From Liquidambar formosana (Eukaryota; Streptophyta; Magnoliopsida; Saxifragales; Altingiaceae), in contig CM077823.1 in assembly GCA_039720395.1 (NCBI GenBank), forward strand, positions 12,976,107-13,040,106: DNA of 64,000 nucleotides. The letters run 5' to 3'. Every line of letters begins with the position of its first letter. Within the stretch, counting starts at the first letter, position 1. The position numbers and the translations under genes are program-made. Under the pieces are notes generated by a model, which was given only the letters and a program-made list of their open reading frames with translations, had not been told where the DNA came from and made no database searches. This document shows, piece by piece, positions 10,040 to 22,508 of the stretch.

Positions 10040-12170
10040 ACTCATTGTGGTTCTTCATTTGATTCATCTCTAGAGCAATTCCTTGAAAGTGGAAGGCTCA
10101 TGAGTTCTCGAGGGATCTCTCTTGGAAACAGATTACATGAAAGGTCAACCTGCATTCGTTTTGTAAAACCTTCTGCCATAAACCCTTTCCTTGTCAATCT
10201 CACCTGTTCATCCCTTGTGTATGCCATATAAGGATTATAAGTATGAAAAGGGCTGACATCCATCGTGGCCATGACAAGGATATTGTTATCGCACCCTGGA
10301 ATTGCTCCTGATATATAATTGGACTCTATGTACAAAATTATTGTATATTTTAATTGGAATAGCTGCAATTGAATAATTCCTTTAAAAGCATTCTAACATA
10401 AGCTCAGAATCATCAAATTTGCTAGGCTTTCTCCAATCTATGCTGGAATGTTTGCAGATAATCGATTGCACCCACGATCCAGAACAATCAAACTTGTGCA
10501 ATTCCTTAAGGATAGTGGCAGGTCTCCAGAAATATTGTTACAGTCCAAGCAGCGTCCTGAGATTAACTAAATTGGCCAATTGAGTAGGGGATGTTCCTAG
10601 ATTAAATTTATTTATTTTTAAATTTAGAACAACCATTTTCTTTTTTCCATATGCCCAATATACCAGAAGCAATGCAGAGAAAATATTTGTAGACAAGTCG
10701 AAATAACTCGAGTATTATTTACATCCAATATTTCACATAGGGAAGAAATAGGTCCGGAAAATGAATTTCTAGTCAGAACCAGTGTCCTCGTGCTTTGGGG
10801 GTCGGGAAACGTGGCAGGGGACCCCTAAATTTTTTCCTACTCAATTTCCATGAGAAATCTGGCACTTTCCGTCTGAGCTTGTTGTGTGAAAGATCCATAC
10901 ACTCGATCCTAGAAGAGAGATTCTAGAACCAGATGGGCGTAGTATCTGAAATCCCAGCTGTTACAATCCTAATGTATGGGCTTGACCATGTGTATATTAG
11001 CTCTTAGGCACCCTCTCCTTGCAAGCCAGTTTTCAAAGGTGAGTTCTACCTAGTGTTCGTATCATTTGGTATCAAAGCTAGCTACCGTGTCAAATATGGG
11101 ATCGGACGCATTATGGGATGCGGCTCTTTGTGATCATCGTGTTGCGGAAGGGGTGACCTATAGGCTGTATTAAGATTACTTAGTATTGTGTATGGGAATA
11201 GTACTATCGCATTGAGTACTGATAGATGAGTGAAGCCGCCAAAGGGTAAGGGCTACCACTGGATCAGTGTCGATAGAGTGGGCCATCGTTGACGTCGGTT
11301 GTAGAAGCGTGGTGGTATGTTACAATTCTAATGTATGGGCTCGATCATATGTAAATTAACTCTTGGGCATCCTCCCCTTGTAAACCGATTTTCAAGAGTG
11401 AGTTCTACCCAGGGTTCATATCACCAGCATCGGAGATATCAAAGACAAAATGTTATTCGATCTGTCTTTGAAGCCACGTACTTTGGAAATTGCGGCCCTA
11501 GTTGGCAAGACTGCAGACCTATATTATCAAGTTGAAAACCAGGGGTTTGAGCTCACCTTCAAAGCCAATGAGTTCAAAGAGAAGTCTAATGCCCGCAAGC
11601 TGCTAAAGTTCACAAAATGAGCTTCGGTGATATTACCCTCCAAGGAATTAAAAGCAATGTCGAAAACAACTATATCTGAAAGCTCTAAAAGATTTGGTTC
11701 TAAACACTTTCTCAACTGATTATGGGAAAGACGCGATTCTCCCAAGGATGAATGTCTTCTATGGTAATTCTTCCCAAATCAAACCCGAAGTTGTTGGTAA
11801 CCTACCTTCAAGATAATTCTCTGAGAGAAGTCATGTTTCCAAAAGAATCTGGAATTGGACCTTTTACATATTTTGTCCGAGATTGAGATAAACAAGGCTA
11901 TGGCTAATATTGAAAATCCAGTGAGGTATTGCAGACTCAATTGTTGACGGACAGATCCAGGATTTTAAGAGAAGTGAAATTCACATAAGGTAGGGAGTGG
12001 GGAAGGTTGTTAAGCTTCCTAGCGAAAAAGTGCAATTCTAGCAGAGAAGGTAGCGTACGTATTAATGGCACCAAGCCAATCCACAGCATTGCTAAGCTCT
12101 ACTCCACCCAAATGAAGGACTTTCAAAGAAGAAGAGCGTAAAGCCAGTCAATATTATTAGCTCTAATAAT
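10040..12170 (-). pseudogene. LRR receptor-like protein (EIX2/Cf type) pseudogene
   Basis: On the minus strand a degenerate leucine-rich-repeat ectodomain can be followed in order. SSLKVLHLGGVELSNAVDWL is near 12.13 kb and YVNFTSLKILDLSVNN near 11.95 kb. GPIPDSFGNMTSLREL is near 11.86 kb. The frame 11745-11527 carries FNSLEGNITEAHFVNFSSLR and LNSLALKVSSN, and DLSHNKLRRKVP is near 10.88 kb. The frame 10368-10042 carries SGAIPGC, VRLTRKG and DLSCNLFPREIPRELMSL. These are the hallmarks of cell-surface RLP immune receptors without a kinase. Several stops and frame changes separate the blocks, and a TRIM interrupts the coding sequence at 10959. The signal peptide, membrane segment and tail are not recognisable. 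It is a dead copy. Confidence 0.85.
10959..11423 (+). mobile_element. TRIM (terminal-repeat retrotransposon in miniature)
   Basis: Two 106-bp direct repeats, 10959-11064 and 11318-11423, both start TGTTACAAT and end ATCA. They flank a 253-bp non-coding core. Two bases after the first repeat comes TGGTATCAAAGC (11067-11078), one mismatch from the usual initiator-tRNA-Met primer-binding site. The 5-bp duplication CCAGC occurs at 10954-10958 and 11424-11428. There is no ORF, so it depended on proteins from another element. On the minus strand the RLP pseudogene reading resumes on the far side, showing that the TRIM entered that gene. The two LTRs differ at perhaps a tenth of positions, so the insertion is not recent. 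Confidence 0.92.
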
Positions 12171-12523
12171 CTTACTCCAAATTTGTGAAATTTTTGTGCA
12201 GGAGAAGACCGTAAAGTCAATCCACAGAATCAAACAATGTTATTGTGCAGAAATTTACTTTGTGAAATAATGGACCTGAAGTTTACGCTGACTACGAAGA
12301 ATTGGTCAGGAAATCTTCCAGTCTATTCTCAAGACTCACTTCTATACCCTGTAGTACAAACCTATTATTTTATGCCGTTACATCTCAAGAAATTGTTTTA
12401 AAGCATGGGAAAGTTACAGGGCCGCTTATGAGTTTTTGGGGGGCCCTGGGCGAATTCCTAAAATGGGGCACTCTTTACATATTCCAAAAACAAAAAAAGT
12501 TCCTAGTACCCAAATTTTGTTTT

Positions 12524-12896
12524 GGGTAAATTGTAAAAAAGCCCCCTAAAGTATGGGAGGGTCAACAGATAACCCTTTATGTTTTAATTTTGTTAATGTG
12601 TCCCCTACTTTAGTTAGAAGACAAAACCAATCATCAATGGCCATCCAATTGGCCATGATGCCGGTGAGGGTTCCGGTGATTTTGGGCAACATGGGTCAGT
12701 TAATGGTATCACATGCGTAGTCACTTGACTAATTTTCGTCAAATTTCATCAACGGCGAGTGATGGTGGGGTACATTGACAAAAATTAAAACATAAAGGAA
12801 GCACATTGACAAAATTAAAACATAATGGGGGGTTATCTGCTACCACCGTACCCCCCCCCTGCGGGGGACTTCAAGGGCGTTATCTGCAATTTACTC
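12524..12896. mobile_element. Non-autonomous DNA element with GGGTAAATTG termini
   Basis: The left end GGGTAAATTGTAAAAAAGCCCCC and the right end GGGCGTTATCTGCAATTTACTC are inverted relatives. Sub-terminal blocks also repeat in inverted order (ACAGATAACCC against GGGTTATCTG). The flanks are T-rich and similar but give no clean target duplication. The length of about 370 bp and the terminus suggest a Mutator-type non-autonomous element. Confidence 0.6.
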
Positions 12897-13302
12897 TCTT
12901 TTTTTTCTAACATAAAGTTTGTTTGCATATTAAATTACTAAAATTTGCTTTTATAGATTAAGATGACAAGAGATCATTACAAAACTTGAAAAGATATAAT
13001 GCATACTTGCTTCATAATTGAGCAAAATTCACTTTTACAACAAAAAAAGAAAGAAAAAGAAAACAAAAACCAAATACAATCTAAAACTATAATACTGAAA
13101 AGAAATGAATCAATTACAACAAAGTGCTATTTAAACATTTAAACATTACTCTTACATTTTTTTTGTTTGTTTTTGTTTTTGTTTTGGGCTTGAGATGAGT
13201 ACTTGACTGAATTGGAGTGTGGGTTATAGATTGTAGAACTTAGGATGAAGCCTAGCTTTAAATTTTGTTTGAGGCCCTCAACAGTCAGGGTATTTTGAAA
13301 AA

Positions 13303-13704
13303 GAGAGCGGTTATTGCAACCCTTTAACTTTATTTGCACACCCCACTAATTTTAATATATTAAGATTTAAGAAAAATATAAAAGGTTTTATGAAAAATGG
13401 TTGCATCGTCCACTAGGAAACATCAATTTGAACAATTTTGTGGAAAGAGTTTTCTTAAAATCCTTCATTTAAGTGAATTTTTTGACCAAAAATGGAACAG
13501 AAACAATAAATGTTCAAAAAATCCACTTAAACAATAGATTTTGGAACAAAAAAAATTTTCTTCAAAGTTGTTCAAAATGATATCTCTTAGTGGATTACAC
13601 GACCAATTTTCATAAAATCTTTTTATATATTCTTTTTAAAACCTTAAGAAATTAAAATTAGTGAGGTGTACAAATAAAATTAAGAGGTTGCAATAGCTGC
13701 CCTC
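13303..13704. mobile_element. MULE-type foldback element, copy A
   Basis: A 402-bp element that is almost entirely a long inverted repeat. The left arm starts GAGAGCGGTTATTGCAACC and the right arm, reversed, starts GAGGGCAGCTATTGCAACC. Both arms continue through AAAATATAAAAGG-like and CAACTTTG/CAATTTTG blocks to a short centre near 13.50 kb. The 9-bp sequence TTTGAAAAA is duplicated at 13294-13302 and 13705-13713, the duplication length of Mutator elements. It has no coding capacity. A second family member is at 55922-56334. Confidence 0.88.
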
Positions 13705-13829
13705 TTTGAAAAAGATATATTTTTTAGGCCAACTACAAGGGTTGGTCCAAGAATGGGGCCCTTATTTTTGGCTGTAATTTGAGGCCCTAGGTGGTCTGCC
13801 TTGGTCACCTAGTCTCAAAACCGACCCTG

Positions 13830-14885
13830 CTTGTGTGTATCTTTGAGGCAACAGTTGTCAGTTTGTTATGTGGCTATCGGCAATAGCCAGTTACTTTTAT
13901 TACTAGGGGGAGGTGATGTTACCAAAATAGGCATGAAAAGGGTTTTGGAAATAAATCCTTCGAGTAGGACAGGTGAGTCACGTACCCTGATTTTTTGGGG
14001 TTTACCAAAAGGGAAAATAAGCAATCGTTTACTAAGAGGGAAATAGACAATCTTATGATAATTTATGGTAATTACGTGATTGAAAGAGAAAAAGAAAAAA
14101 AAAAAGAAAGGAAGAATCGAATCGTAGTCATTATAATTGTACTGTCGTGTTGTAATTGTTCATTGGTAGGGAGTACTAGGGACTAAGGGTGCAGCTTGGT
14201 TTGGATAAAATTGAGAATCGGATCAAAGCCAATAATTTGGTTTGTTTTGGTTTCAAACAGTATTTGATCTTATCATGGTTCAAACTTTTTAAGAACCCAG
14301 CAATTCTATTTGGTTCTTAGTTCAAGAAAATCTTAGTACCAAATTGAATTGATCAATTAAAAAAATAGGGGAAATTAGCAATAACCCCAATTAGAAGTGT
14401 GGTTTTAGCATTAACCCCATCAAGAGATTTTTAAACTCTCTAGCCCCATAATTTAGTATTCTTATTAACTGTAAGGAAATATATATTTTTTTAATTCCCA
14501 TATTAGTCTTAAATATATCTAACAAAATTTATTAACAAATTCTTCTACAACATTATTTAAAAAATACAACGACCACGATTTGGGGGATTTCCTTTTTAGT
14601 GGTTTTGGCTAGATATGGTGGGATTTTGAATTCAAATTTCTAATGATCAAGAACTTCATTATTATGAAGCTTTGTTCTCCAACATGTGGAAGTTTGGTTC
14701 TCCATCATCTTCAACCTTCTTTCTCCATCACATCCGATCAAGTTTGGTGTTCTGTCATCTTCAAGCTTGGTGAGTCGTCACCTTCAAGCTTTGATTTTCC
14801 ACATATCATGCGTGATTGTAGTTTCAAGTTGATTTTTGAAATCGAATTGTGTATTTTGTATTTTGAATTCTCATATGATCTTTAC
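13830..14885 (+). repeat. 1-kb direct repeat, copy 1
   Basis: Starts CTTGTGTGTATCTTTGAGGC and ends GATCTTTAC. It matches 16711-17745 over its whole length with scattered substitutions and a missing stretch of about 20 bp in the other copy. No frame in it is homologous to a known protein. It may be part of an LTR pair or a simple segmental duplication with a 2881-bp offset. Confidence 0.85.
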
Positions 14886-16710
14886 ATTGTGTGTGTGTCA
14901 TTTATTTTTATTTTTATTTTTTTTGGAGTTTGATCATTTTATAGAATAAGTTTTGTTCTTTGTAATGGTTTCAAGTAGTACAAGATTTGTGTTTTTTCTT
15001 GAAATTATTTGCCTTTGACATTTTTACTGAATATTACATTGCTAAATATTTTGTATGTTAATTAGTAATAACTTACTATTTTTTCCTATTAAATTTGAAA
15101 AATATTCATTAAATTCTTATTGTTCCACCTATTAAACTTGAACGTATTAAATTAATACTATTTTAATTATAAAATTTGCTGACATGGTCATGTGTTTGAG
15201 CAATGTCCACACAACAAAGGTTGAAAAAACTTATTACTATTCCCCTATAAAATTTGTAACTCCGTATAGTATAATGTTACTATTCCACTTATAAAATTTG
15301 AAAAATGACGTAGTAAACTAATATTGTTCCACCTATAAAATTTGATGGGATAACCATGTGTTTTTTATTAATTCCAATGACATGAATAAGAGTCTCTTAT
15401 TATTTGGAACTTTGTTTTTTGCAATAATTTTTTTATAGACATTAATGAATTCTTTTTGCTCCTAGAATCTGACTACTTCGTGATTTTAGGAGCGGTTCCC
15501 TATTTAACACACGTCATGTTTGAAAATTCCTAAAATCACAATTACATTATTTTAGCAATGTACCCCCCATATAGCTTACAAATTTAGTAATTAGTGCCAT
15601 AATTAATTATTCATCATGAAATTAGCATCAGCCATGTGACTTTTTTTCAGTCTAATTCCATGAACAACGATTAACTATGGTGCCAATTGCTAAATTTATA
15701 AATTATTTTGGTGCACATTGCAACCATTTTTTCTTTGGGGGGTGTTACATGAAAAATGACAAAACATTGGAGGTTTCCTGTAATGTGCCCTAAAAAGAAA
15801 TATGGTATATTTGTGGGGAGATTTCTAGAACACAAATCCTAACCATTGAAAGTATGATAAGTGGTTTGATTCTCACCGTCCATCAAGAAGATGGAGTGAT
15901 ATCGTTTCCTTATAAGTATGAGAGACTTCATTAGGGTATGACTTGAAATGTTGGAATGATTGGAGGATAATGGTAGACATGCATGGTTCAGGATTTGTTA
16001 TATATAATTCATTTAGAATGTGTAATATTGCATGTATTATATAGAAGCTATAAGCTCATAAAACCTATTTGCTTGTAAAACCCATCCTGGATGTTGTTGG
16101 TGCTGGTCAAACCTCTACACTTCAAAGACGTTGCTTTTATAATTTGATTAGAACTTATTAATTTACTCCATATAGTATCAGTATTTCTTTACAATCTCCA
16201 TGCCAATCATATACCTAAAATAAAACTATCAATTGTGTATCGATATTTTTAGATGTCATTCATGAGTGTGAAGCAAAGTGGGACAGACGGTTCACCATCC
16301 GAAGATTGCCGTCAGACGAGCGATCGAAGAACCCTAACATATCAGAGAAGCTTGAAAACTATGAAGAAGAAAGAAGAAAACACCAACAGCAATTGGGTTT
16401 GTCAAAAAAACAAAGGCTTCTTGCATTTAACTTGGTTCAAGTATCAATATTATAGGAAAGAAAATCACAAATCATAGATTTTGATTCACTTTCTAATATA
16501 GAGTTTTCTCTCTATATGGAAAGAAAGTGAGTGAAGAGATACCAACCTGTTTATATGAGAGTATGTAAGGCAACTGTGTTGACGGTCAAGATTGACTGAA
16601 GCCGTGATTGTCCTCATCATGCTCTATAAGGTCTACCTTCCTATTTTCTTGATTTCTTCTATAGGCGTGTCAAGTATACGTAAATAGTAACTGCAAGCAA
16701 ATTCTTCTTT
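14886..16710. other. Spacer between the two 1-kb direct repeats
   Basis: AT-rich, with no recognised coding or RNA feature. No primer-binding site was found after copy 1 and no convincing polypurine tract before copy 2, so an LTR-element reading is not proven. Confidence 0.5.
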
Positions 16711-17745
16711 CTTGTGTGTATCTTTGAGGCGGTCAGTAGCCGGTTTCTTACGTGGCTATCGGTAATAGCCAGTTACTTTTATTACTAGGGGGAGGTGATG
16801 TTACCAAAATAGGCATGAAAAAGGTTTTGGTAATAAATGTTACCAGTAGGATAGGTGAGTCACGTACTCTAATTTTTTGTGGTTTACCAAAAGGGAAAAT
16901 AGGCAATCGTTTACTAAGTGGGAAATAGGCAATCTTATGATAATTTATAGTAATTACGCGAATGAAAGAGAACAAGAAAAGAAAAGAAAGGAAGAATCTA
17001 ATCATAGTCATTATAATTGGATTGTCATGCATGTTGTAATTGTTCATTGGCAGGGAGTGCTAGGGACTAAGGGTGTAGCTTGGTTTGGATAAAATCAAGA
17101 ATCGGATCAAAGCTAATAATTTGGTTTGTTTTGGTTTCGAACAGTATTTGATCTGATCATGATTCAAACTTTTTAAGAACCCAGCAATTTTGTTTGGTTC
17201 TCAGTTCAAGAAAATCTTAGCACCAAATCGAATTGATCAATTAAAAAAATAGGGGAAATTGGCAATAACCCCAATTAGAAGTGTATTTTTAGCATTAACC
17301 CTATCAAGAGATTTTTAAACTCCCTAGCCCCATAATTTAGTATTCTTATTAACCGTAAGGAATTTTTTTTTTTTTAATTCCCACATTAGCCTTAAATATA
17401 TCTAACAAAATTTATTAACAAATTCTTCTACAATATTATTTTAAAAATACAAGAACCACGATTTGGGGGATTTCCTTTTTAGTGGTTTTGGCTAGATATG
17501 GTGGGATTTTGAATTCAAATTTCTAATGATCAAGAACGTCATTATTATGAAGCTTTGTTCTCCAATATCTGGAAGCTTGTTTCTCCGTCATCTTCAAACT
17601 TCTTTCTCCATCACATCTGATCAAGTTTGGTGTTCTGTCATCTTCAAGCTTTGATTTTCCACATATCATGTGTGATTGAAGTTTCAAGTTGATTTTTGAA
17701 ATCGAATTGTGTATTGTGTATTTTGAATTCTTATATGATCTTTAC
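16711..17745 (+). repeat. 1-kb direct repeat, copy 2, cut by an LTR
   Basis: Second copy of 13830-14885. It stops at GATCTTTAC, exactly where the LTR at 17746 begins, whereas copy 1 continues into ATTGTGTGTG. The retroelement therefore inserted in this copy, and its missing right part is not found in the window. Confidence 0.85.
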
Positions 17746-19191
17746 TATAAGCACCACGTCCTAAAACCACAATAGTTTAAGAATACGCATCTAGCCTCGA
17801 AAGGCTAAAGCAGAGAGGAGTCGCCGCCCAATTACTATTTGGGAACAATGAACCCTACCAAGGTCCAGCTCATTATAACCAAAGATTCTGCAAGTTCGGA
17901 GCTAGGGTACATCATTGAGAAGGTGTGAGGCACCTAATGATGTCCAATAGAAACTGATATTTAATGAAATTCCACCCTAAATCGTGCAATAATAATAGAA
18001 CACACAATAACCAAAATAATGAATAAATAAAGAAAAGAGGATAAAAAATATATCAGAAAGTAGAGATCAAAATATACAAAAGACCAACCAGATGCTAATC
18101 AATTAGAAACAAAACTAAATAAAATAACAAACAAACAATTTTTCTGCCGGAAAGAAGGTACGTACACATCATTGAGGTGCGTACGTACCTAATAGACATT
18201 TCACACAAAATCTCAAAACTCCACTATTGAACTATATCATGCATTTTTAATAAATAAAATATACAAATATAAAAACTAAACCTAAATCATGCTAATCATG
18301 CTTTAGACAAAAATAAAATAAAATAAAAATAATAAAAGAAGAACTAGAATAAAAAGCTAAATAAAACCAAATTTACCAACTTTGTAAGTGTTCATGGCCC
18401 CTCAGGTCTTTGGATTGAATTAAGCCAACACGAAGCCTCTTCTTCGTCAAACTGTTATTACAGCAAAGAGATCAAAACTTAACTTTGAAAAGAAATAGAA
18501 AACGAAAGAGAATAAGAGAAAAGAAAAGTGATTTTCGTCACTTTGCAACGGTAGAAACATCAATCGAGTTTTTGAGTATGAAAACCGTTGAATTAGACAA
18601 AACTCGTGAAATACAAAGTTGTAGAGAATTGAATTATCTTTCTAATAAAACCAATTTCATCAAATTCCAACTTCAGAGTCAAAAGTTATGATTAAAATAC
18701 GCTCGATCGCTAGTTTTCAGAAAAACTACTGCTGGATTATGACGAATTTCATTCCCTAAAAACCCTATCCTCCTCCCCTTTTCTAAGGCATTAAAAGAAT
18801 AATTTTATCTGAAAAATAGGGTTTTTTCCTTTCTTTTCTAGATTAGGTTTACTTAGAGAATAATTAAAATATATTACCAATAATTAGAAAAGTCTTCTAA
18901 TATGAATAGGAAAAGGAAATTGCCTTTTTTAAAAATTAAGAGAGTGACCGCTAACACGCATACGCATATATCGTATATGCATACACACACTTATCGCATA
19001 CGTACACATGTTAGTGGCATGATAAAAATGATTAACTTAATGAAATAATTTTCTTTTATTTTAAACAAATAATCTCATGCTGTGATTCGCACTAATCCTT
19101 CAAAGATAATTCATGAATAATCTCGATCACTAAACTCATCATTGGGGCCCAAGACTTAAGACGACAATCGGTACAAAATAGGGTGTGTACA
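17746..19191 (-). mobile_element. LTR of an older Tat-lineage gypsy element
   Basis: Read on the minus strand this 1446-bp block starts TGTACACACCC and ends near GGTGCTTATA. It is related to the solo LTR at 47376-48697: both have GGAGTCGCC, a TTCGGAGCTAGGGTAC block and an AGGTGT...AGGCACC block near the plus-strand left end. Directly to its right lies AAAAGAGGGGCAAC (minus strand, 19205-19192), a typical polypurine tract. It is therefore the 3' LTR of a minus-strand element whose internal region begins at 19192. The rest of that element is not recognised and was disrupted by the copia insertion. Confidence 0.8.
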
Positions 19192-19530
19192 GTTGCCCCT
19201 CTTTTGGCTAAGTTTTGCATTGCAAATGAAAGTCAAAAGCCTAAAAAAATGAAAAAAGTTTCCGGTTGGCACTGTAAGGAATTGATGTAGAGAAATACTA
19301 CAAAACGAAACATAATGAATAACAAAAATCATAATTCAATTCCTCATAACCCATAAATCAAACCGTGCTTCATACAAAACAAAAACCCTAACTAGAAGAA
19401 GAGGGTATTAGTCCCAAAGTGAATAGGTGAAATATGCTAATCTATGGTATTGGAGCTACTACATTATCACATAAATTAAAAGCTCCCACTATGGTGATTA
19501 TGGACTTTAAGGTGATTCAACTCAAGCCAA
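19192..19530 (-). mobile_element. 3' untranslated remnant of the Tat-lineage element
   Basis: Begins with the polypurine tract at 19205-19192 and has no ORF. It leads straight into the tandem units starting at 19531, so those units were built from this element's 3' region plus a copia LTR end. Confidence 0.6.
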
Positions 19531-20817
19531 TAAGCTGAATCAAAGGTCTATGGGAGGGTATTGGTAATCGCAAAATAAAGACAATGTATGCTCTCTTGAA
19601 TATCTTCTCCAAGGTCTTCAAGTCCTTCAAGTCCACCATGCTCCATTGGGCTCCACCATCTTCCTTTGCGAACTCTTGATTACATAACATTTACATAACT
19701 TGAAAAAATGGATACATAAGGGGAATGTGGGGTACATGAGAATGATAGAAAGAGAAGGTGGCATGCATGCCCCTATTAAAAATTACATTATGTTGTCCTA
19801 AGTAAATAACCCTAGAGGGGGGGTGAATAGGGTTTATAGCCAAATTAAAATCTAAATGCACAATAAAAATCTGATTATTGCTAGAACAAGAAATAACACA
19901 AGTATGTAATAATAAGGAGATTTAAGGAAAGAGAATGCAAACGATTTTAACGAGGTTCGGCTTCCCGCCTACGTCCTCACCTCAAGAACTCGCTTAAAGA
20001 TTCAAATCTGCTAAAACAATCTTCCTCCAAGGTGAAGACAAATAAGCTGAATCAAAGGTCTATGGGAGGGTATTGGTAATCGCAAAATAAAGACAATGTA
20101 TGCTCTCTTGAATATCTTCTCCAAGGTCTTCAAGTCCTTCAAGTCAACCATACTCCATTGGACTCCACCATCTTCCTTTGCGAACTCTTGATTACATAAT
20201 ATTTACATAACTTGAAAAAATGGATACATAAGGGGAATGTGGGGTACATGAGAATGATAGAAAGAGAGAAGGTGGCATGCATGCCCCTATTAAAAATTAC
20301 ATCATGTTGTCCCAAGTAAATAACCCTAGAGAGGGGTGAATAGGGTTTATAGCCAAATTAAAATCTAAATGCACAATAAAAATCTGATTATTGCTAGAAC
20401 AAGAAATAACACAAGTATGCAATAATAAAGAGATTTAGGGAAAGAGAATGTAAACGATTTTAACGAGGTTTGACTTCCTGCCTACGTCCTCACCTCAAGA
20501 ACTCGCTTAAGAATTCAAACCCACTAAAACAATCTTCTTCCAAGGTGAAGACAAGTAAGCTGAATCAAAGGTCTATGGGAGGGTATTGGTAATTGCAAAA
20601 TAAAGACAATGTATGCTCTTTTGAATATCTTCTCTAAGGTCTTCAAGTCCTTCAAATCCACCATGCTCCATTGGGCTCTACCATCTTCCTTTGCGAACTC
20701 TTGATTACATAACATTTACATAACTTGAAAAAATGGATACATAAGGGGAATGTGGGGTACATGAGAATGATAGAAAGAGAGAAGGTGGCATGCATGCCCC
20801 TATTAAAAATTACATCA
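19531..20817. repeat. Tandem array of flank-plus-LTR junction units (512 and 513 bp, plus a partial unit)
   Basis: TAAGCTGAATCAAAGGTC occurs at 19531, 20043 and 20556. Each unit holds about 260 bp of flank (through CATGCCCCTATTAAAAATTACAT) and then the first 250 bp of the copia LTR (TGTTGTCC...). In the first two units the LTR is cut at the GGTGAAGACAA junction and a new unit starts; only the third continues into a full-length LTR. The array arose after the copia insertion, because each unit spans the insertion junction, including the CATCA/CATTA target duplication. Confidence 0.9.
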
Positions 20818-22166
20818 TGTTGTCCCAAGTAAATAACCCTAGAGGGGGGATGAATAGGGTTTATAGCCAAATTAAAATCTAAATGAACAGTAAAAATCTG
20901 ATTATTGCTAGAACAAGAAATAACACAAGTATGCAATAATAAGGAGATTTAGGGAAAGAGAATGCAAACGATTTCAATGATTTTCGGCTTCCCACCTACA
21001 TCCTCACTTCAAGAACTCGCTTGAGGATTTAAATCCACTAAAACAATCTTCTTCCAAGGTGAAGACAAAACCTTTACGGCAACAAGTGTTCTTCCCAAAC
21101 ACTTATACACAGCCTTCTTCAAGAGCTTCAAAGCAAAGGATTTCCACAATCCTTTAATACAAGATGATTTGTAGAAATTTTTTAGTACAAGAAACTCTCT
21201 TCAAAGAGTAGATAACATAGTAGTAAAGAGCTCACTCATCTATTGATTGATTTCACAATAAATGCTCACTTGAATTTTTAGGGCTTGAGAGTAATAGAAT
21301 GTGATTTGTTTGTTTGATCTCAATGAATACTCATAAATGAGTTTAAGTAATGTATGTATAGCCCAAACGTCCAAAATGACCGTTCTGTAGCAATTAATGC
21401 TGGGAAAAGAGGTTTGGTGGGCAATAAATGCTTTAAACAACTGTTAGAAAACTAGCCGTTATAAGTCAAATCCGAAGGCTTCGGACGTCTGAGTTTCAAC
21501 TCGGACGTTTGAAAATTACAGAGGCAATTTTTAGTGAAAAACATATATATTATCGTAGAGTAATTTGGTCGTCTGAAATGTTCTTGGACATCTGAGTCCC
21601 ATCTCGGACGTCTGATTAGATCGTCTGAAAAAGACAGTGTCCAAGAAGAAATCAGGATAAACTTACTGCTATTCTTAGACGTCTGATATAAGGATTTGGA
21701 TGTCTGAAATGCCATTCGGATGTCTGAATTACTATTCAGACATCTGAGTTTCCCAGTGATCAAAATGAAATATGGGGAAACGAAGTCCAAGACTTTTGGG
21801 ATTCAACTCAAGTGGCTTATGGGACTATTTTGGTACTAAAACTAAGTTAATTTAGTTTGTTACCAATATATTAATATGTGAAAAGCCTATATATCCTAAG
21901 TAAGCAAAGATTTTGAAATAATCTTACATAAGATCCTAAGTTCTCACAATCTATCTCAAAAGAGCTTGAACGTCTTCAGCTGAATTTCCATTGATTCATT
22001 TGGTTGTAATACGTTTTTTTTTTAAATCCATGGACTGCATTGTTGCTTGTTTGAAGTATATAAAAGATATAACCTGTTTTAATCAAAACTACATCTTCAT
22101 TAGCAATTAAAACATACTTGCTTTGTTATCATCAAAATACATGGGATTGAACCCTTAGGTCCAACA
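20818..22166 (-). repeat. Copia 3' LTR
   Basis: 1349 bp, starting (minus strand) TGTTGGACC and ending GGGACAACA. It is very similar to 54294-55640, differing by substitutions and short indels. A run of short TCGGACGTCTGA-like motifs lies at 21475-21750, and the same motif cluster is in the other LTR. Confidence 0.95.
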
Positions 22167-22180
22167 ATCTTTCCTTTTTT
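22167..22180 (-). other. Copia polypurine tract
   Basis: Minus strand AAAAAAGGAAAGAT directly precedes the 3' LTR start TGTTGG. This is the position and composition of the plus-strand primer. Confidence 0.75.
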
Positions 22181-22508
22181 GATGATAACAACTCAAGACG
22201 TTTTGTTAAGGGATAGAAGAGCAAAAGCTCCCCCTAAACATGTGTTTAGATATAAGAAACTAACAACCATAAAATGGCATATATCATGTAAGCAAAAAGA
22301 TCCAAATTTATCACATTAGCATAATACCAACTTAATCAAACTGAGTTCAACATAAGATAACAACTTGTTCAACCAAGATAAAATAACAACCAAAATAAAA
22401 TAACAATTGTTCATAACAAATTAACAACTATGTAGTCAAAATGAACTGTGTTAGCAGCAGCAGCAAAACATCCTTCTTTTCCCCCTTTGTCTCATCAAAA
22501 AAACAAAA

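Noticed and set aside
10034..10231. 65-aa plus-strand frame
   Set aside because: Antisense shadow of the LRR receptor-like pseudogene.
16253..16477. 74-aa frame between the direct repeats
   Set aside because: Low-complexity Lys/Asn-rich product, no homology, no supporting signals.
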